Numbered from the stretch's first letter, positions 1 to 8,144 are shown. The stretch is 64,000 nt of DNA from Halodurantibacterium daqingensis (GCF_042666235.1 NZ_JBHTFQ010000005.1:325557-389556), one strand, 5' to 3'. Notes: generated by a model from the sequence alone, not told the origin. Numbers and translations are program-made.

Positions 1-19
1 GGCCCTGGGGCGGCTCTGA

Positions 20-892
20 TCACTCGGCCAGGATCTGCGCCAGATAGCGGCCATAGTCGTTCTTGCGATACCGTTCGGCGAGCCGCCGCAGCGCCTCGCG
101 GTCGATCCAGCCCTGCTGAAAGGCAATTTCCTCGGGGCAGCCGACCTGCGTGCCCTGGCGTTTTTCCAGCGTGCGCACGAAATTGCCCGCATCCAGCAGG
201 CTGCCATGGGTGCCGGTATCAAGCCAGGCAAAGCCGCGGCCCATCAGCTCGACCGTCAGTTCGCCATCGGCCAGATACATTTCCAGCAGGCTGGTGATCT
301 CCAGCTCGCCGCGCGCCGAAGGCTGCACCGCCCGCGCGCGTTCGGGGGCACTGCCGTCCAGGAAATAAAGCCCGGTCACCGCATAGGGCGAGGGCGCGAT
401 CTGCGGCTTCTCGATGATCGCCCGCACCTGGCCGCCGGGATCGAAATCCACCACGCCATAGCGTTCCGGATCGGCCACGCGATAGCCGAAGACCGTCCCG
501 CCCGTGGGCCGCGCGCCGGCCGCCGCCATGAGATCGGTCAGCCCGTGGCCGAAGAAGATGTTGTCGCCCAGCACCATGGCCGAGGGTGCGCCCGCAAGGA
601 AGGCTTCCGCCAGCAGATAGGCCTGCGCCAGCCCGTCCGGGCTGTCCTGGGTGATCCAGGTCAGGGCCAGCCCCCACTGGCTGCCATCGCCCAGAAGCCG
701 CTGGAACTGTTCCTGATCGGCAGGGGTGGTGATGACCGCGATCTCGCGGATGCCGGCCAGCATCAGCACCGACAGCGGATAATAGATCATCGGCTTGTCG
801 TAGATCGGCAGAAGCTGCTTCGAGATGCTCATGGTGATCGGATAAAGCCGGGTGCCGGATCCCCCGGCCAGGATGATGCCCTTGCGCGTCAT
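20..892 (-). CDS. rfbA: Glucose-1-phosphate thymidylyltransferase
   Basis: Joins dTTP and glucose-1-phosphate to give dTDP-glucose, the first step of dTDP-L-rhamnose synthesis in the cytoplasm. The 290-residue protein has the family's usual length. It opens with the nucleotide-binding signature GGSGTRLYP and continues with SKQLLPIYDKPMIYYPLS, both diagnostic of RmlA. The ATG at 892 overlaps the stop of the upstream rfbD (ATGA), so the two are translationally coupled. It is the last rhamnose gene visible, and only 19 bases remain before the window edge, so rfbC could lie just outside. The family is certain; dTDP-rhamnose as end product follows from the rfbB and rfbD neighbours. Confidence 0.96.
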   Translation of the reverse strand: MTRKGIILAGGSGTRLYPITMSISKQLLPIYDKPMIYYPLSVLMLAGIREIAVITTPADQEQFQRLLGDGSQWGLALTWITQDSPDGLAQAYLLAEAFLAGAPSAMVLGDNIFFGHGLTDLMAAAGARPTGGTVFGYRVADPERYGVVDFDPGGQVRAIIEKPQIAPSPYAVTGLYFLDGSAPERARAVQPSARGELEITSLLEMYLADGELTVELMGRGFAWLDTGTHGSLLDAGNFVRTLEKRQGTQVGCPEEIAFQQGWIDREALRRLAERYRKNDYGRYLAQILAE

Positions 893-1755
893 GGCGCGTC
901 CCTTTCCAGTTCCGCAATGATCCCGGGCAGCGCGGCGCGCCAGTCCGGACGGTCGATACCATGTGCCGCCCTCAGCGCCCGGCAGTCCAGCCGCGAGTTT
1001 CGCGGACGCTGCGCTGCGGTCGGCCAGTCGGCGCTGGCGATGGGCACGACCTGCGCCGCAAGCCCCGCCTCGGCCAGTATGGCGCGGGCAAATTCCGCCC
1101 AGCTTGCATCCGGCGCGCCGGCGAAATGAAAGGTGCCGCCCGGCCCGGTGCCCGCCGCAAGCCGTGGCGCCAGCGTGAGAAGCGCCGCGGCGATGGCCGC
1201 GGCCGGGGTCGGCCCGCCGATCTGGTCATCGACCACGCGCAGCCGGTCCTCTGCGCGGCCCAGCCGCAGGATGCTGCGCAGGAAGTTCGTGCCATGCGCC
1301 GAAAACACCCAGGAGGTGCGCAGGATCAGATGCCGCCCGCCGGCCACCCGCACCATCGCCTCGCCCGCGGCCTTGCTGCGGCCATAGGCCGAAAGCGGCG
1401 CCACGGGATGCGTTTCATCCATCGGCGCCGCGCCCGCGCCGTCAAAGACATAATCCGTGGACAGATGCAGCAGTGGCACCCCGGCCCGGGCGGCGGCCAC
1501 GGCCATTTCGCCGGGCACCTCGGCATTCATGCGCCAGGCTGGTTGCGGCGCGGCCTCGGCGCGGTCCACGGCGGTGAAGGCCGCCGCATTGATCACCGCC
1601 TCGGCGCCCGATCCGGCGATGGCGCGGGCCGCGGCGCCCGGCTGTTCGAGATCCACCTCATCCCGTCCCGGGGCCGACAGCCGCCAGCCCGGCGGGCACA
1701 GCCGGCGCAGCTCGGTTCCCACCTGGCCGCTGCCGCCAAAGACCAGAAGCCTCAT
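889..1755 (-). CDS. rfbD: dTDP-4-dehydrorhamnose reductase
   Basis: NAD(P)H-dependent reductase for the last step of dTDP-L-rhamnose synthesis. The 288-residue protein begins MRLLVFGGSGQVG (Rossmann GxxGxxG) and carries the STDYVFDG motif and a YGRSK catalytic Tyr/Lys pair typical of RmlD. The frame stays open upstream to 1821, but the ATG at 1755 puts the Rossmann motif at the expected N-terminus and overlaps the rfbB stop by 4 bp. Middle gene of a three-gene minus-strand operon rfbB-rfbD-rfbA. Without an rfbC in view, the 3,5-epimerase step is unassigned here. Confidence 0.95.
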   Translation of the reverse strand: MRLLVFGGSGQVGTELRRLCPPGWRLSAPGRDEVDLEQPGAAARAIAGSGAEAVINAAAFTAVDRAEAAPQPAWRMNAEVPGEMAVAAARAGVPLLHLSTDYVFDGAGAAPMDETHPVAPLSAYGRSKAAGEAMVRVAGGRHLILRTSWVFSAHGTNFLRSILRLGRAEDRLRVVDDQIGGPTPAAAIAAALLTLAPRLAAGTGPGGTFHFAGAPDASWAEFARAILAEAGLAAQVVPIASADWPTAAQRPRNSRLDCRALRAAHGIDRPDWRAALPGIIAELERDAP

Positions 1756-2801
1756 GCAGCCGATCCGCTGATGCCCAGCCGCTGCCCCACGCCGGCGCGG
1801 TTCTGCAGCGCCTGCCACCATGCCGGATTGTCCAGATACCAGCGCACGGTGCGGCGCAGCCCCTCGTCCAGCGTGACCGAGGGGCGCCAGCCCAGTTCGG
1901 TGCGGATGCGGCCGGGATCGATCGCATAGCGCAGATCATGGCCGGGGCGGTCGGCGACAAAGGTGATCAGCCGGTCATGCGGGGCCGATGCCGGCCGAAG
2001 GTCATCGAGGATCGCGCAGATCCGGCGCACCAGATCGATGTTGCGGGCCTCGTTCTCGCCGCCGATGTTGTAGCTGCGCCCCAGCGTGCCGCGCCTCAGC
2101 ACGGTCAGCAGCGCATCGGCGTGATCCTCGACATAAAGCCAGTCGCGCACGTTTTCGCCCGTTCCGTAAACCGGGATCGGCGCGCCCGCCAGCGCGCGCA
2201 GGATCACCACCGGCACCAGCTTTTCGGGAAAGTGATAGGGGCCGTAGTTGTTCGAGCAGTTGGTCATCACCACCGGCAGGCCATAGGTTTCATGCCAGGC
2301 CCGCACCAGATGATCCGAGGCCGCCTTCGAGGCCGAATAGGGGCTGTTGGGCGCATAGGGCGTTTCCTCGGTGAAGAAGCCCGAAGGCCCGAGCGAGCCA
2401 TAGACCTCATCGGTCGAGACATGGTGAAAGCGGAAGCCCTCGGGCCGGCCCGCGGCCTCCCAATACTGCCGCACCGCCTGCAACAGCGTGTAGGTTCCGG
2501 TGACATTGGTGTCGATGAAGGCGCCCGGCCCGTCGATCGAGCGGTCAACATGACTTTCGGCCGCCAGATGCATCACCGCGTCGGGGCGATGCCGCGCAAG
2601 GATCCGGTCAAGCGCCGCCCGGTCGCGGATATCGGCATGTTCGAAGGCATAGGCCGGATCGCCCGCGACATCGGCCACATTGTCCAGGCAGGCCGCATAG
2701 GTCAGCGCATCGAGATTGACGACCTCGAACCCCTGGCGCACCGCCAGCCGCACCACGGCCGAGCCGATGAACCCCGCCCCGCCCGTCACTAGTAGCTTCA
2801 T
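1752..2801 (-). CDS. rfbB: dTDP-glucose 4,6-dehydratase
   Basis: Converts dTDP-glucose to dTDP-4-keto-6-deoxyglucose with bound NAD+. The 349-residue extended short-chain dehydrogenase has GGAGFIGS at residues 6-13, the STDEVYG segment, the YSASKAASDH catalytic motif and the NCSNNYGPYHFPEKL segment characteristic of RmlB. The start at 2801 is chosen because MKLLVTGG is the conserved N-terminus; the longer frame to 2846 adds unrelated residues. It is the promoter-proximal gene of the rhamnose operon and diverges from the SDR gene at 2952 across about 150 bp, which should hold both promoters. Confidence 0.96.
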   Translation of the reverse strand: MKLLVTGGAGFIGSAVVRLAVRQGFEVVNLDALTYAACLDNVADVAGDPAYAFEHADIRDRAALDRILARHRPDAVMHLAAESHVDRSIDGPGAFIDTNVTGTYTLLQAVRQYWEAAGRPEGFRFHHVSTDEVYGSLGPSGFFTEETPYAPNSPYSASKAASDHLVRAWHETYGLPVVMTNCSNNYGPYHFPEKLVPVVILRALAGAPIPVYGTGENVRDWLYVEDHADALLTVLRRGTLGRSYNIGGENEARNIDLVRRICAILDDLRPASAPHDRLITFVADRPGHDLRYAIDPGRIRTELGWRPSVTLDEGLRRTVRWYLDNPAWWQALQNRAGVGQRLGISGSAA

Positions 2802-2951
2802 GAACACGGCCCCGTGCTGATTCCGATTCCCGCATCTTGCGGGCATCTGTATCCCTGCGGCAAGCTATGCTAGCACCTGCGCGGAAGCTTACACAACCCT
2901 CGGTAGCCAAGCCCTCTCTGGCGGCCGGGCGACGGGCCGGGAAGGATGGCG

Positions 2952-3821
2952 ATGCAGGCCAAGGCGCCGATACCACTGGTCATTCTGGGCGCCACCGGGC
3001 GGATCGGTCGCCTGCTTCTGCGCGCGCCGGGGCCCGAGATCGCGCCCATGCCGCAGACGCGCCACAGCCCGCCGCCGCCGGGATGGTTCCACTGGACGCC
3101 CGGCAGCGCCCTGCCCGCTGCGGCGCGGGGCGCGGTCCTGCTGCACCTGGCCGGGCCGACCCCGAGCGGCAGCGGGGGCGACTATGACGATCATCTGACG
3201 CTTGCCCGGGCGGGGCTTGCGGCCGCGCGGGCGGCGGGCGTGGCGCATGTGCTGATGGCCTCGTCCGCGGCGGTCTATGGCCGCCCGCCGCCCGGCAGCG
3301 TTCCGGACGAAGACAGCCCCTGCCGTCCGTTCACCGCCTATGGCGCGGCAAAGCTGGAGATGGAAAGGGCGCTCTGCGGTCCGGGCGTCACGCTGCTGCG
3401 CATCGGCAATGTGGCGGGGACGGATCTGCTGATGCGCAACGCGCTGCTGGCGACAGCGGCCGCACCGTTGCGCCTGGAACGCTTTGCCGACGGCCGCAGC
3501 GCCCGACGCGCCTATATCGGCCCCGGCACGCTGGCGCAGGTCATCACCACGCTTGCGCGGCGGGCCGCCGGGGGCCTGCCCCTGCCCGAGGTTCTGAACA
3601 TCGCGGCACCGGGGCCGGGGGTGGAAATGGCGGCGCTTCTGGCGGCGCTTGCCGCCGCCGGCCGGCCGGTGCCGCATGACGATATCCCTGCCCCGCCGAC
3701 GGCGCTGGCCGATCTGCCTCTGTGCACGGCGCGCCTTGCGGCCCTCCATCCCTTCACCGCCGATGACAGCTGCCCTGCCGCAATGGTGCAGCAATGGTTG
3801 CAGCTGAGCGTCCCGGCATGA
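2952..3821 (+). CDS. NAD-dependent epimerase/dehydratase family protein
   Basis: Extended short-chain dehydrogenase of about 289 residues, probably acting on a nucleotide sugar. Visible are an N-terminal Rossmann motif (GATGRIGR), SSAAVYG and the catalytic YGAAK. It is somewhat shorter than RmlB or GalE, as in the WcaG-like epimerase group. Another ATG lies at 2946, but GGAAGG at 2939-2945 is better spaced for 2952. It overlaps the following phosphoglycosyl transferase gene (ATGA at 3818). Such pairs usually make and then load the first sugar on a lipid carrier, so this enzyme probably prepares the donor for that transferase. The substrate cannot be read from sequence. Confidence 0.82.
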   Translation: MQAKAPIPLVILGATGRIGRLLLRAPGPEIAPMPQTRHSPPPPGWFHWTPGSALPAAARGAVLLHLAGPTPSGSGGDYDDHLTLARAGLAAARAAGVAHVLMASSAAVYGRPPPGSVPDEDSPCRPFTAYGAAKLEMERALCGPGVTLLRIGNVAGTDLLMRNALLATAAAPLRLERFADGRSARRAYIGPGTLAQVITTLARRAAGGLPLPEVLNIAAPGPGVEMAALLAALAAAGRPVPHDDIPAPPTALADLPLCTARLAALHPFTADDSCPAAMVQQWLQLSVPA

Positions 3822-4435
3822 CACCCGCCAAACGCCTGTTCGATCTGATCGTGGCGCTGGGGCTTGCGGTGCTCCTGGCGCCGGTGATCGGCCTCATCGC
3901 GCTCCTGATCCTGCTGCGCGACGGCCGGCCGGTGTTCCATGTCTCGGAACGGATGCACAGCCCGGACCGGCCGTTCCGGCTGTGGAAGTTCCGCACGATG
4001 CGCGTCGTGGCCGATGACAGCGGCGTCTCGGGCGGGGACAAGGCCGCGCGGATCACGCCGCTGGGCCGCTTTCTGCGCCGCAGCCGCCTGGACGAGCTGC
4101 CGCAGCTGTGGAACATCCTGCGCGGCGACATGAGTTTCGTGGGTCCGCGCCCGCCGCTGCGCGCCTATGTTGACCGCTTCCCGGGCCTTTATGCCCGGGT
4201 GCTGAAGGCCCGCCCTGGCGTCACCGGCCTTGCCACGCTGGTCTATCACCGCCATGAGGAGCGCCTTCTGTCGCGCTGCACCAGCCCTGCCGAAACCGAT
4301 GCGGTCTATGCCCGGGCCTGTGTGCCACGCAAGGCACGTCTGGACCTTCTCTACCTGGAAAACCGCAGCCTATGCCTTGATATCGTGCTGCTTCTGCGGA
4401 CGCTGGCCCGGCTCATGCCGGATCGGCGGCGCTGA
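3818..4435 (+). CDS. Monotopic phosphoglycosyl transferase (bacterial sugar transferase family)
   Basis: Transfers a sugar-1-phosphate from a nucleotide sugar to undecaprenyl phosphate, starting assembly of a lipid-linked glycan at the inner face of the membrane. At 205 residues it is the short PglC/WcaJ-C type. A hydrophobic reentrant helix at residues 8-31 is followed by the cytoplasmic helix motif FRLWKFRTM, the catalytic DELPQLWN segment, GDMSFVGPRPP and RPGVTGLA. The start ATG at 3818 overlaps the stop of the upstream SDR gene. Its last 23 bp overlap the 3' end of the convergent replicase gene, so the glycan genes directly abut the replication module. The sugar is unknown. Confidence 0.92.
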   Translation: MTPAKRLFDLIVALGLAVLLAPVIGLIALLILLRDGRPVFHVSERMHSPDRPFRLWKFRTMRVVADDSGVSGGDKAARITPLGRFLRRSRLDELPQLWNILRGDMSFVGPRPPLRAYVDRFPGLYARVLKARPGVTGLATLVYHRHEERLLSRCTSPAETDAVYARACVPRKARLDLLYLENRSLCLDIVLLLRTLARLMPDRRR

Positions 4436-5123
4436 GATCCAGGATGCGGATGCCGCGATCCTCGGCCTGACAGGCCGCGAGCAGCCGCACCGCAAGATGG
4501 GTGCGCACATAGCTGGCGTGAAAGGCCGTGGGCGCGCGCAGGGCGATCCGCCCCTCCCCTGCCCCGGCGAACTGCAACCGGTCGATCCAGGTTGCGAACA
4601 ATGCCGGATCCTGGCCGCGCAACCGCTGACGCACCCGCCCCCAGAGCGAGCGGTCCTCCTGTCCCCGCGGGGACGCAGCCGCGGGAAAGGGCAGGACCTC
4701 GGCGCCGGGCGACACCGGCGCCGGGCTGTCCTCGGGCCGGCCCGAAAGCCGCGCCTCGAAATCGCTGCCCACCGCCGCCCAATATGCCCGCGTCGCCGTC
4801 AGGATCACATCCGTCGCCAGCGCGTATTCCGCCACCCTGCCCCGGCTGGCCTGACGCCGCAGCCGCAGCCAGCCCAGATCGCGCAGCCGGGCCATCTCGC
4901 GCTTGACCGTGCGTTCGTCCACCGACCAGAGCCGCGCGATCTCGCGCTGGCCGACGGCAAGCTCGTCGCGCGCCCAGTTGTAGCGTGCTGTGATCAGTGT
5001 CAGCAGCCGCAGCACCAGCCGCTGTTCCTGCTTGCCCTGGGCCAGCGCATAGGCGCCCAGTGCCGTCAGCAGGTCATACTTGCGCGATGCGGCCCTGGGG
5101 CCGACTGCACGGATGACTGTCAT
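4413..5123 (-). CDS. DnaA-like plasmid replication initiator
   Basis: Probable replication initiator of the DnaA-like replicon type described for Rhodobacterales plasmids. The 236-residue protein has an N-terminal winged helix-turn-helix region (about residues 30-100, with REIARLWSVDERTVKREMARL). Its C-terminal part (about 160-225) resembles the N-terminal domain of DnaA: LWGRVRQRL, FATWIDRLQF and an ALRAPTAFHASYV stretch. There is no AAA+ ATPase domain, so it is not the chromosomal DnaA. The ATG at 5123 is preceded by GAGGACGGAG. It faces away from parAB across a palindrome-rich gap, the usual layout for this replicon class. One copy of the 14-bp palindrome lies inside the gene. Confidence 0.82.
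   Translation of the reverse strand: MTVIRAVGPRAASRKYDLLTALGAYALAQGKQEQRLVLRLLTLITARYNWARDELAVGQREIARLWSVDERTVKREMARLRDLGWLRLRRQASRGRVAEYALATDVILTATRAYWAAVGSDFEARLSGRPEDSPAPVSPGAEVLPFPAAASPRGQEDRSLWGRVRQRLRGQDPALFATWIDRLQFAGAGEGRIALRAPTAFHASYVRTHLAVRLLAACQAEDRGIRILDLSAADPA
4661..4674. repeat. Partition-type palindrome copy 1
   Basis: Exact GTCCCCGCGGGGAC inside the replicase gene, near the junction to its DnaA-N-like domain. It is read there in a different codon phase from the copies inside parA and parB. Confidence 0.7.
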
Positions 5124-5249
5124 CTCCGTCCTCGAATGCCTGTGCCGCGCCGGAACGCGGATCTGCCCTGGGGCGCTGCCCCGATTGTTCCGGGATCATG
5201 TCCCGGTGCTGCCGTCGCTGCACGAAGAGCCCGCCACCTTGCCGTGATC

Positions 5250-5286
5250 TCAACGCTCTTCGTCCCTCGGAAGCAATTTGCGTTGA
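5250..5286. repeat. Inverted repeat TCAACGC/GCGTTGA in the origin region
   Basis: Seven-base arms at 5250-5256 and 5280-5286 separated by 23 nt. They may bind the initiator or form a hairpin in a leader RNA of the replicase gene. Confidence 0.45.
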
Positions 5287-5343
5287 GCGCGACGATTCTG
5301 TCAAGCCGTCTCTGCCTGGCGCCCCAAAACCGGGCGCATAACC

Positions 5344-5362
5344 CTTTTCAGACTCTGAAAAG
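5344..5362. repeat. 19-bp palindrome CTTTTCAGACTCTGAAAAG
   Basis: Two perfect 9-bp arms around one central base, lying between the replicase and parA starts. The symmetry suggests a dimeric DNA-binding protein, such as the initiator or ParA acting as an autorepressor. Confidence 0.5.
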
Positions 5363-5493
5363 CAGGTTTGAAAGGTATTGGGGGACAGCCTGCCTGTCAC
5401 CCCATGGCCAAGCTTTTGTCCCCTCAGCGTCTTTTTCGGTGCCGATCCGTCCCGCCATCGCGCTGGCTGCGGATTCCGCGGCTTCTGCAGCCT

Positions 5494-5507
5494 GTCCCTG
5501 CGGGGAC
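5494..5507. repeat. Partition-type palindrome copy 2 (one mismatch)
   Basis: GTCCCTGCGGGGAC, one base off the exact palindrome, in the intergenic origin region upstream of parA. Confidence 0.65.
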
Positions 5508-5622
5508 AAACGCGCCGGAGCAGGTAATTTGCGTCCTTCGGCGGTTTCGCAGATCCCACTATATTACCTTTTGCGTTTTTTGCAAATCGCGCGTAAATCG
5601 GTTTCAGATAAAAATCTACGTT

Positions 5623-5627
5623 GGAGG
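5623..5627 (+). promoter_or_regulatory. Shine-Dalgarno GGAGG deciding the parA start
   Basis: GGAGG lies 8 nt before the ATG at 5636. The reading frame also offers a TTG at 5621, but that would put the ribosome site inside the gene, so 5636 is preferred. Confidence 0.75.
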
Positions 5628-5635
5628 CGGGGCAG

Positions 5636-6940
5636 ATGTTCTCCCATGAAGACCTGAGCCGGATGCAGGCGCAGTCGCTCAAGATGCAGGGCTGGATCCG
5701 GCAGCAGACCTATTCGCCGCAGATGGAAAAGACCCTGCGGCGCTTTTCAAGCTGGGAGCTGGGCGAGCTGATCTTCCGCGTCAACCAGTCCACCCTGCGC
5801 GGGCGCATGGCCGCCGACCCGTCCCTGCCGCAGGGGCTGGTCGAGGAGGACGGCCGCCAGCGCTGGTTCACGCTGGAAGAGATCAACGACCTGCGCCGCA
5901 AGCTGAAGATCAACCGCAAGTCGCTGATGCCGGTGCGCCCCGCGGGCAAGCGCGCGATCCGGGCCGCCATCGCCAATTTCAAGGGCGGCGCCGGCAAATC
6001 GACCGTGGCGCTGCATTTCGCCCATGCGGCGGCGCTGGATGGCTATCGTGTGCTGGCGGTGGATTTCGATCCGCAGGCGACGCTCAGCCATTCGATGGGT
6101 CTGTCGGATGTGGCCGAGGAATTCACCGTCTGGGGGATCATGGCCCGCGATCTCATCCGCGAGACCGAGCGCATGAATGCGGCCGCGCGGGGGGCGGAAA
6201 GCGGCGCCTCGCTTCCGCAGCGCCGCCTGCCCGCGCAGATCACCGAGATGGGCCTTGCCGATCTGCGCGCCAAGGATTTCATCAAGCCGACGTCCTGGCC
6301 CACGATCGACATCATCCCCTCCTGCGCGAATGCTGCCTTTGTCGAGTTTGCCAGCGCGCAGTATCGGCATCTGAATCCCGAATGGTCGTTCTTCGCCTCG
6401 GTTGCGCGCTATCTCGATACGCTGCCGGCCGATGCCTATGATCTGGTGATCTTCGATTGCCCGCCGGCGATCGGCTATCAGTCGATGAACGCGGTCTTCG
6501 CGGCCGATGTGCTCTATATCCCCTCGGGCCCCGGCTATTGGGAATATGACAGCACCACCTCGTTCATCGGCCAGCTGGGCGAGGCGCTGGGGGATCTGTC
6601 GCAATTCGCGGGCATCGTCCCCGCGGGGACAATGCAGTTGCCCAAGGCCTTTCTGGATGTGCGCTTCCTGCTGACGCGCTACGAGCCCAACAACGATCTG
6701 CACCGTGCGATGTATTCAGCATTCAAGAAGGTTTTTAATGATAGGGTGACCGAGAACCCGATCGAGATGACCCGCGCGGTCGAACAGTCCGGACGCTTCC
6801 TGTCCTCGATCTACGAGACGGATTACCGCGAAATGACGCGCGAAACCTGGCGGCGCGCCCGTGGTTCCTTCGATCGGGCCTATGAGGAATTCCGCGGCCA
6901 TCTTCTGGCCGCCTGGGACAAGCTGGAGACTGAGTCATGA
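5636..6940 (+). CDS. parA: ParA-family partition ATPase
   Basis: Type Ia plasmid partition ATPase of 434 residues, the large form with an N-terminal DNA-binding region before the ATPase, as in RepA of repABC plasmids. The deviant Walker A box KGGAGKST is at residues 116-123. Walker A' (VDFDPQATLS) and the FDCPPAIGY Walker B segment follow. With ParB it should position replicon copies at division, and the N-terminal region probably autoregulates the operon. The stop overlaps the parB ATG (6937-6940). One copy of the 14-bp palindrome lies inside the gene. The replicase is divergent on the other side of the origin region, which is the DnaA-like arrangement rather than repABC. Confidence 0.92.
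   Translation: MFSHEDLSRMQAQSLKMQGWIRQQTYSPQMEKTLRRFSSWELGELIFRVNQSTLRGRMAADPSLPQGLVEEDGRQRWFTLEEINDLRRKLKINRKSLMPVRPAGKRAIRAAIANFKGGAGKSTVALHFAHAAALDGYRVLAVDFDPQATLSHSMGLSDVAEEFTVWGIMARDLIRETERMNAAARGAESGASLPQRRLPAQITEMGLADLRAKDFIKPTSWPTIDIIPSCANAAFVEFASAQYRHLNPEWSFFASVARYLDTLPADAYDLVIFDCPPAIGYQSMNAVFAADVLYIPSGPGYWEYDSTTSFIGQLGEALGDLSQFAGIVPAGTMQLPKAFLDVRFLLTRYEPNNDLHRAMYSAFKKVFNDRVTENPIEMTRAVEQSGRFLSSIYETDYREMTRETWRRARGSFDRAYEEFRGHLLAAWDKLETES
6617..6630. repeat. Partition-type palindrome copy 3
   Basis: Exact GTCCCCGCGGGGAC inside parA, where it encodes Val-Pro-Ala-Gly-Thr. Confidence 0.7.
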
Positions 6941-8040
6941 GCAAGCGGCGGATCTTCGACATCGACTTCCCTGAAACCGATGCGCCGGCGGGGGCGGCTG
7001 TCCCCGCGGGGACAGAGCTCGAGCACCGGCGCGGCCCGATGGCCGCCGCCATCGTCGAAAATGCCGAGGCGCTGCGCGAACGGCAGGCCGCGGAAGCGGC
7101 GATCCGGGCCGAGAATGACCGGCTGGCGCATGAACATGTGCGGCTGAAGAAGCTGGGGCTGATCGTCGATCTGGTGCCGCTGGATCAGATCCGGGTGGAC
7201 AAGCTGACCCGCGACCGGGCGCAGGCGCGCGATCCGGAACTGGACGAGCTGAAGGAAAGCATCCGCGCCATCGGCCTGTCGAACCCGATCCGGGTGGAAC
7301 AGGCCGATGAAGGCTATGAGCTGGTGCAGGGCTTCCGCCGGCTCAGCGCCTATCGCGAACTGCTGCAGGAAACCGGCGATCACGACCGCTATGGCCGCAT
7401 CCCCGCGGGGCTGATCGCGCGCGGCGAAACGCTTGAGGCGCTCTATCGCCGCATGGTCGATGAAAACCTCGTGCGGCGCGACATCTCCTTTGCCGAAATG
7501 GCCGAGCTGGCGCGGGCCTATCTGGCCGATCCCGACACGCCGGCGACCAGTATCGACCAGGCGATCGCGCAGCTTTACGGCTCGGCCGGGCGGCAGAAGC
7601 GCGTCTATATCCGCAACTTCGCGGCGCTTCTGGACCGGATCGGTGGCAGCCTGCATTTCCCCGAGGCGATGCCGCGGGCGCTTGGGCTGTCGCTGCTCAA
7701 GCGCATCGAACGCGAGCCCGGCCGCGCCAGTGCGGTGCAGAAGGCCCTGCAGGCGCGGCCCGAGCGGACCGACGAGGAAGAGCTTGCCATCCTGCGCGCC
7801 CATGCCGACGCGGTGGCGGGGATCCTGGAGCCCGAGCCTGCGGCGAAGGGCCCCAAGCGGTCGGGCGGCAATCCCGGGGCGCGGACCAGCCTGCGCGTGG
7901 ATTGCGGCAGCGGCGCGATCGCGCGCTGCGTGGCCACCGACGGCCGGGTCGAGCTGCGGATGGAGCGCGACTTCTCGGCCGTGGACCGCCGCCGCCTGGA
8001 AGAAGCCGTTGCCGCCTTCATGGCGGCGCTGGAGGACTGA
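6937..8040 (+). CDS. parB: ParB-family centromere-binding protein
   Basis: DNA-binding partner of ParA, 367 residues. The central region has the ParB/Srx-type nuclease-fold motifs: IRAIGLSNPIRV followed by GYELVQGFRRLSAYREL near residues 115-140. A helix-turn-helix region follows (about 175-230, with DISFAEMAELARAY), and the charged C-terminus suits dimerisation. It starts within the parA stop (ATGA). It probably binds the five nearby GTCCCCGCGGGGAC palindromes, one of which is embedded in its own 5' end. A strong terminator follows 16 bp after the stop, closing the module. Confidence 0.9.
   Translation: MSKRRIFDIDFPETDAPAGAAVPAGTELEHRRGPMAAAIVENAEALRERQAAEAAIRAENDRLAHEHVRLKKLGLIVDLVPLDQIRVDKLTRDRAQARDPELDELKESIRAIGLSNPIRVEQADEGYELVQGFRRLSAYRELLQETGDHDRYGRIPAGLIARGETLEALYRRMVDENLVRRDISFAEMAELARAYLADPDTPATSIDQAIAQLYGSAGRQKRVYIRNFAALLDRIGGSLHFPEAMPRALGLSLLKRIEREPGRASAVQKALQARPERTDEEELAILRAHADAVAGILEPEPAAKGPKRSGGNPGARTSLRVDCGSGAIARCVATDGRVELRMERDFSAVDRRRLEEAVAAFMAALED
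7000..7013. repeat. Partition-type palindrome copy 4
   Basis: Exact GTCCCCGCGGGGAC near the 5' end of parB, again encoding Val-Pro-Ala-Gly-Thr. Here the symmetry extends two bases further on each side (6998-7015, 18 bp). Confidence 0.7.
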
Positions 8041-8056
8041 CCCTTCAGTAAACCGC

Positions 8057-8092
8057 AAAACGGCCGCCAAATGAGGATTTGGCGGCCGTTTT
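8057..8092. terminator. Bidirectional intrinsic terminator after parB
   Basis: A perfect 16-bp stem (8057-8072 with 8077-8092) and a GAGG loop. The arms start with AAAA and end with TTTT, so each strand gives a GC-rich hairpin followed by a U tract. It ends parAB transcription, and pmtA transcription from the other side. Confidence 0.88.
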
Positions 8093-8129
8093 CTTGTGCG
8101 CCAGGGATATTCCGGGGATGCGTGCATCT

Positions 8130-8143
8130 GTCCCCGCGGGGAC
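8130..8143. repeat. Partition-type palindrome copy 5
   Basis: Exact GTCCCCGCGGGGAC between the parB terminator and the stop codon of pmtA, ending one base before that stop. It marks the right edge of the replication module. Confidence 0.7.
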
Positions 8144-8144
8144 G

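Larger units (their letters stand above)
5124..5635. other. Putative replication origin and rep/par divergent promoter region
   Basis: This 512-bp gap between the divergent replicase and parA genes has no convincing gene. It holds CCGGGA-5nt-TCCCGG (5190-5206), TCAACGC/GCGTTGA arms (5250-5286), a 19-bp near-perfect palindrome (5344-5362), GGGGACAG facing CTGTCACCCC (5381-5403) and one copy of the 14-bp palindrome (5494-5507). An AT-rich stretch at about 5550-5620 just before parA could be a melting element and/or promoter. Position and content fit an origin, but no iteron array and no match to the DnaA box TTATCCACA was seen. Confidence 0.55.

Noticed and set aside
4413..5123. Replicase as chromosomal DnaA
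   Set aside because: At 236 residues it lacks the AAA+ ATPase and the C-terminal DnaA-box-binding domain. Only a DnaA N-terminal-like region is present.
7401..7410. CCCCGCGGGG inside parB as a sixth partition palindrome
   Set aside because: The outer GT and AC bases of the 14-bp motif are missing (AT before and CT after), so it is probably a chance core match in GC-rich DNA.
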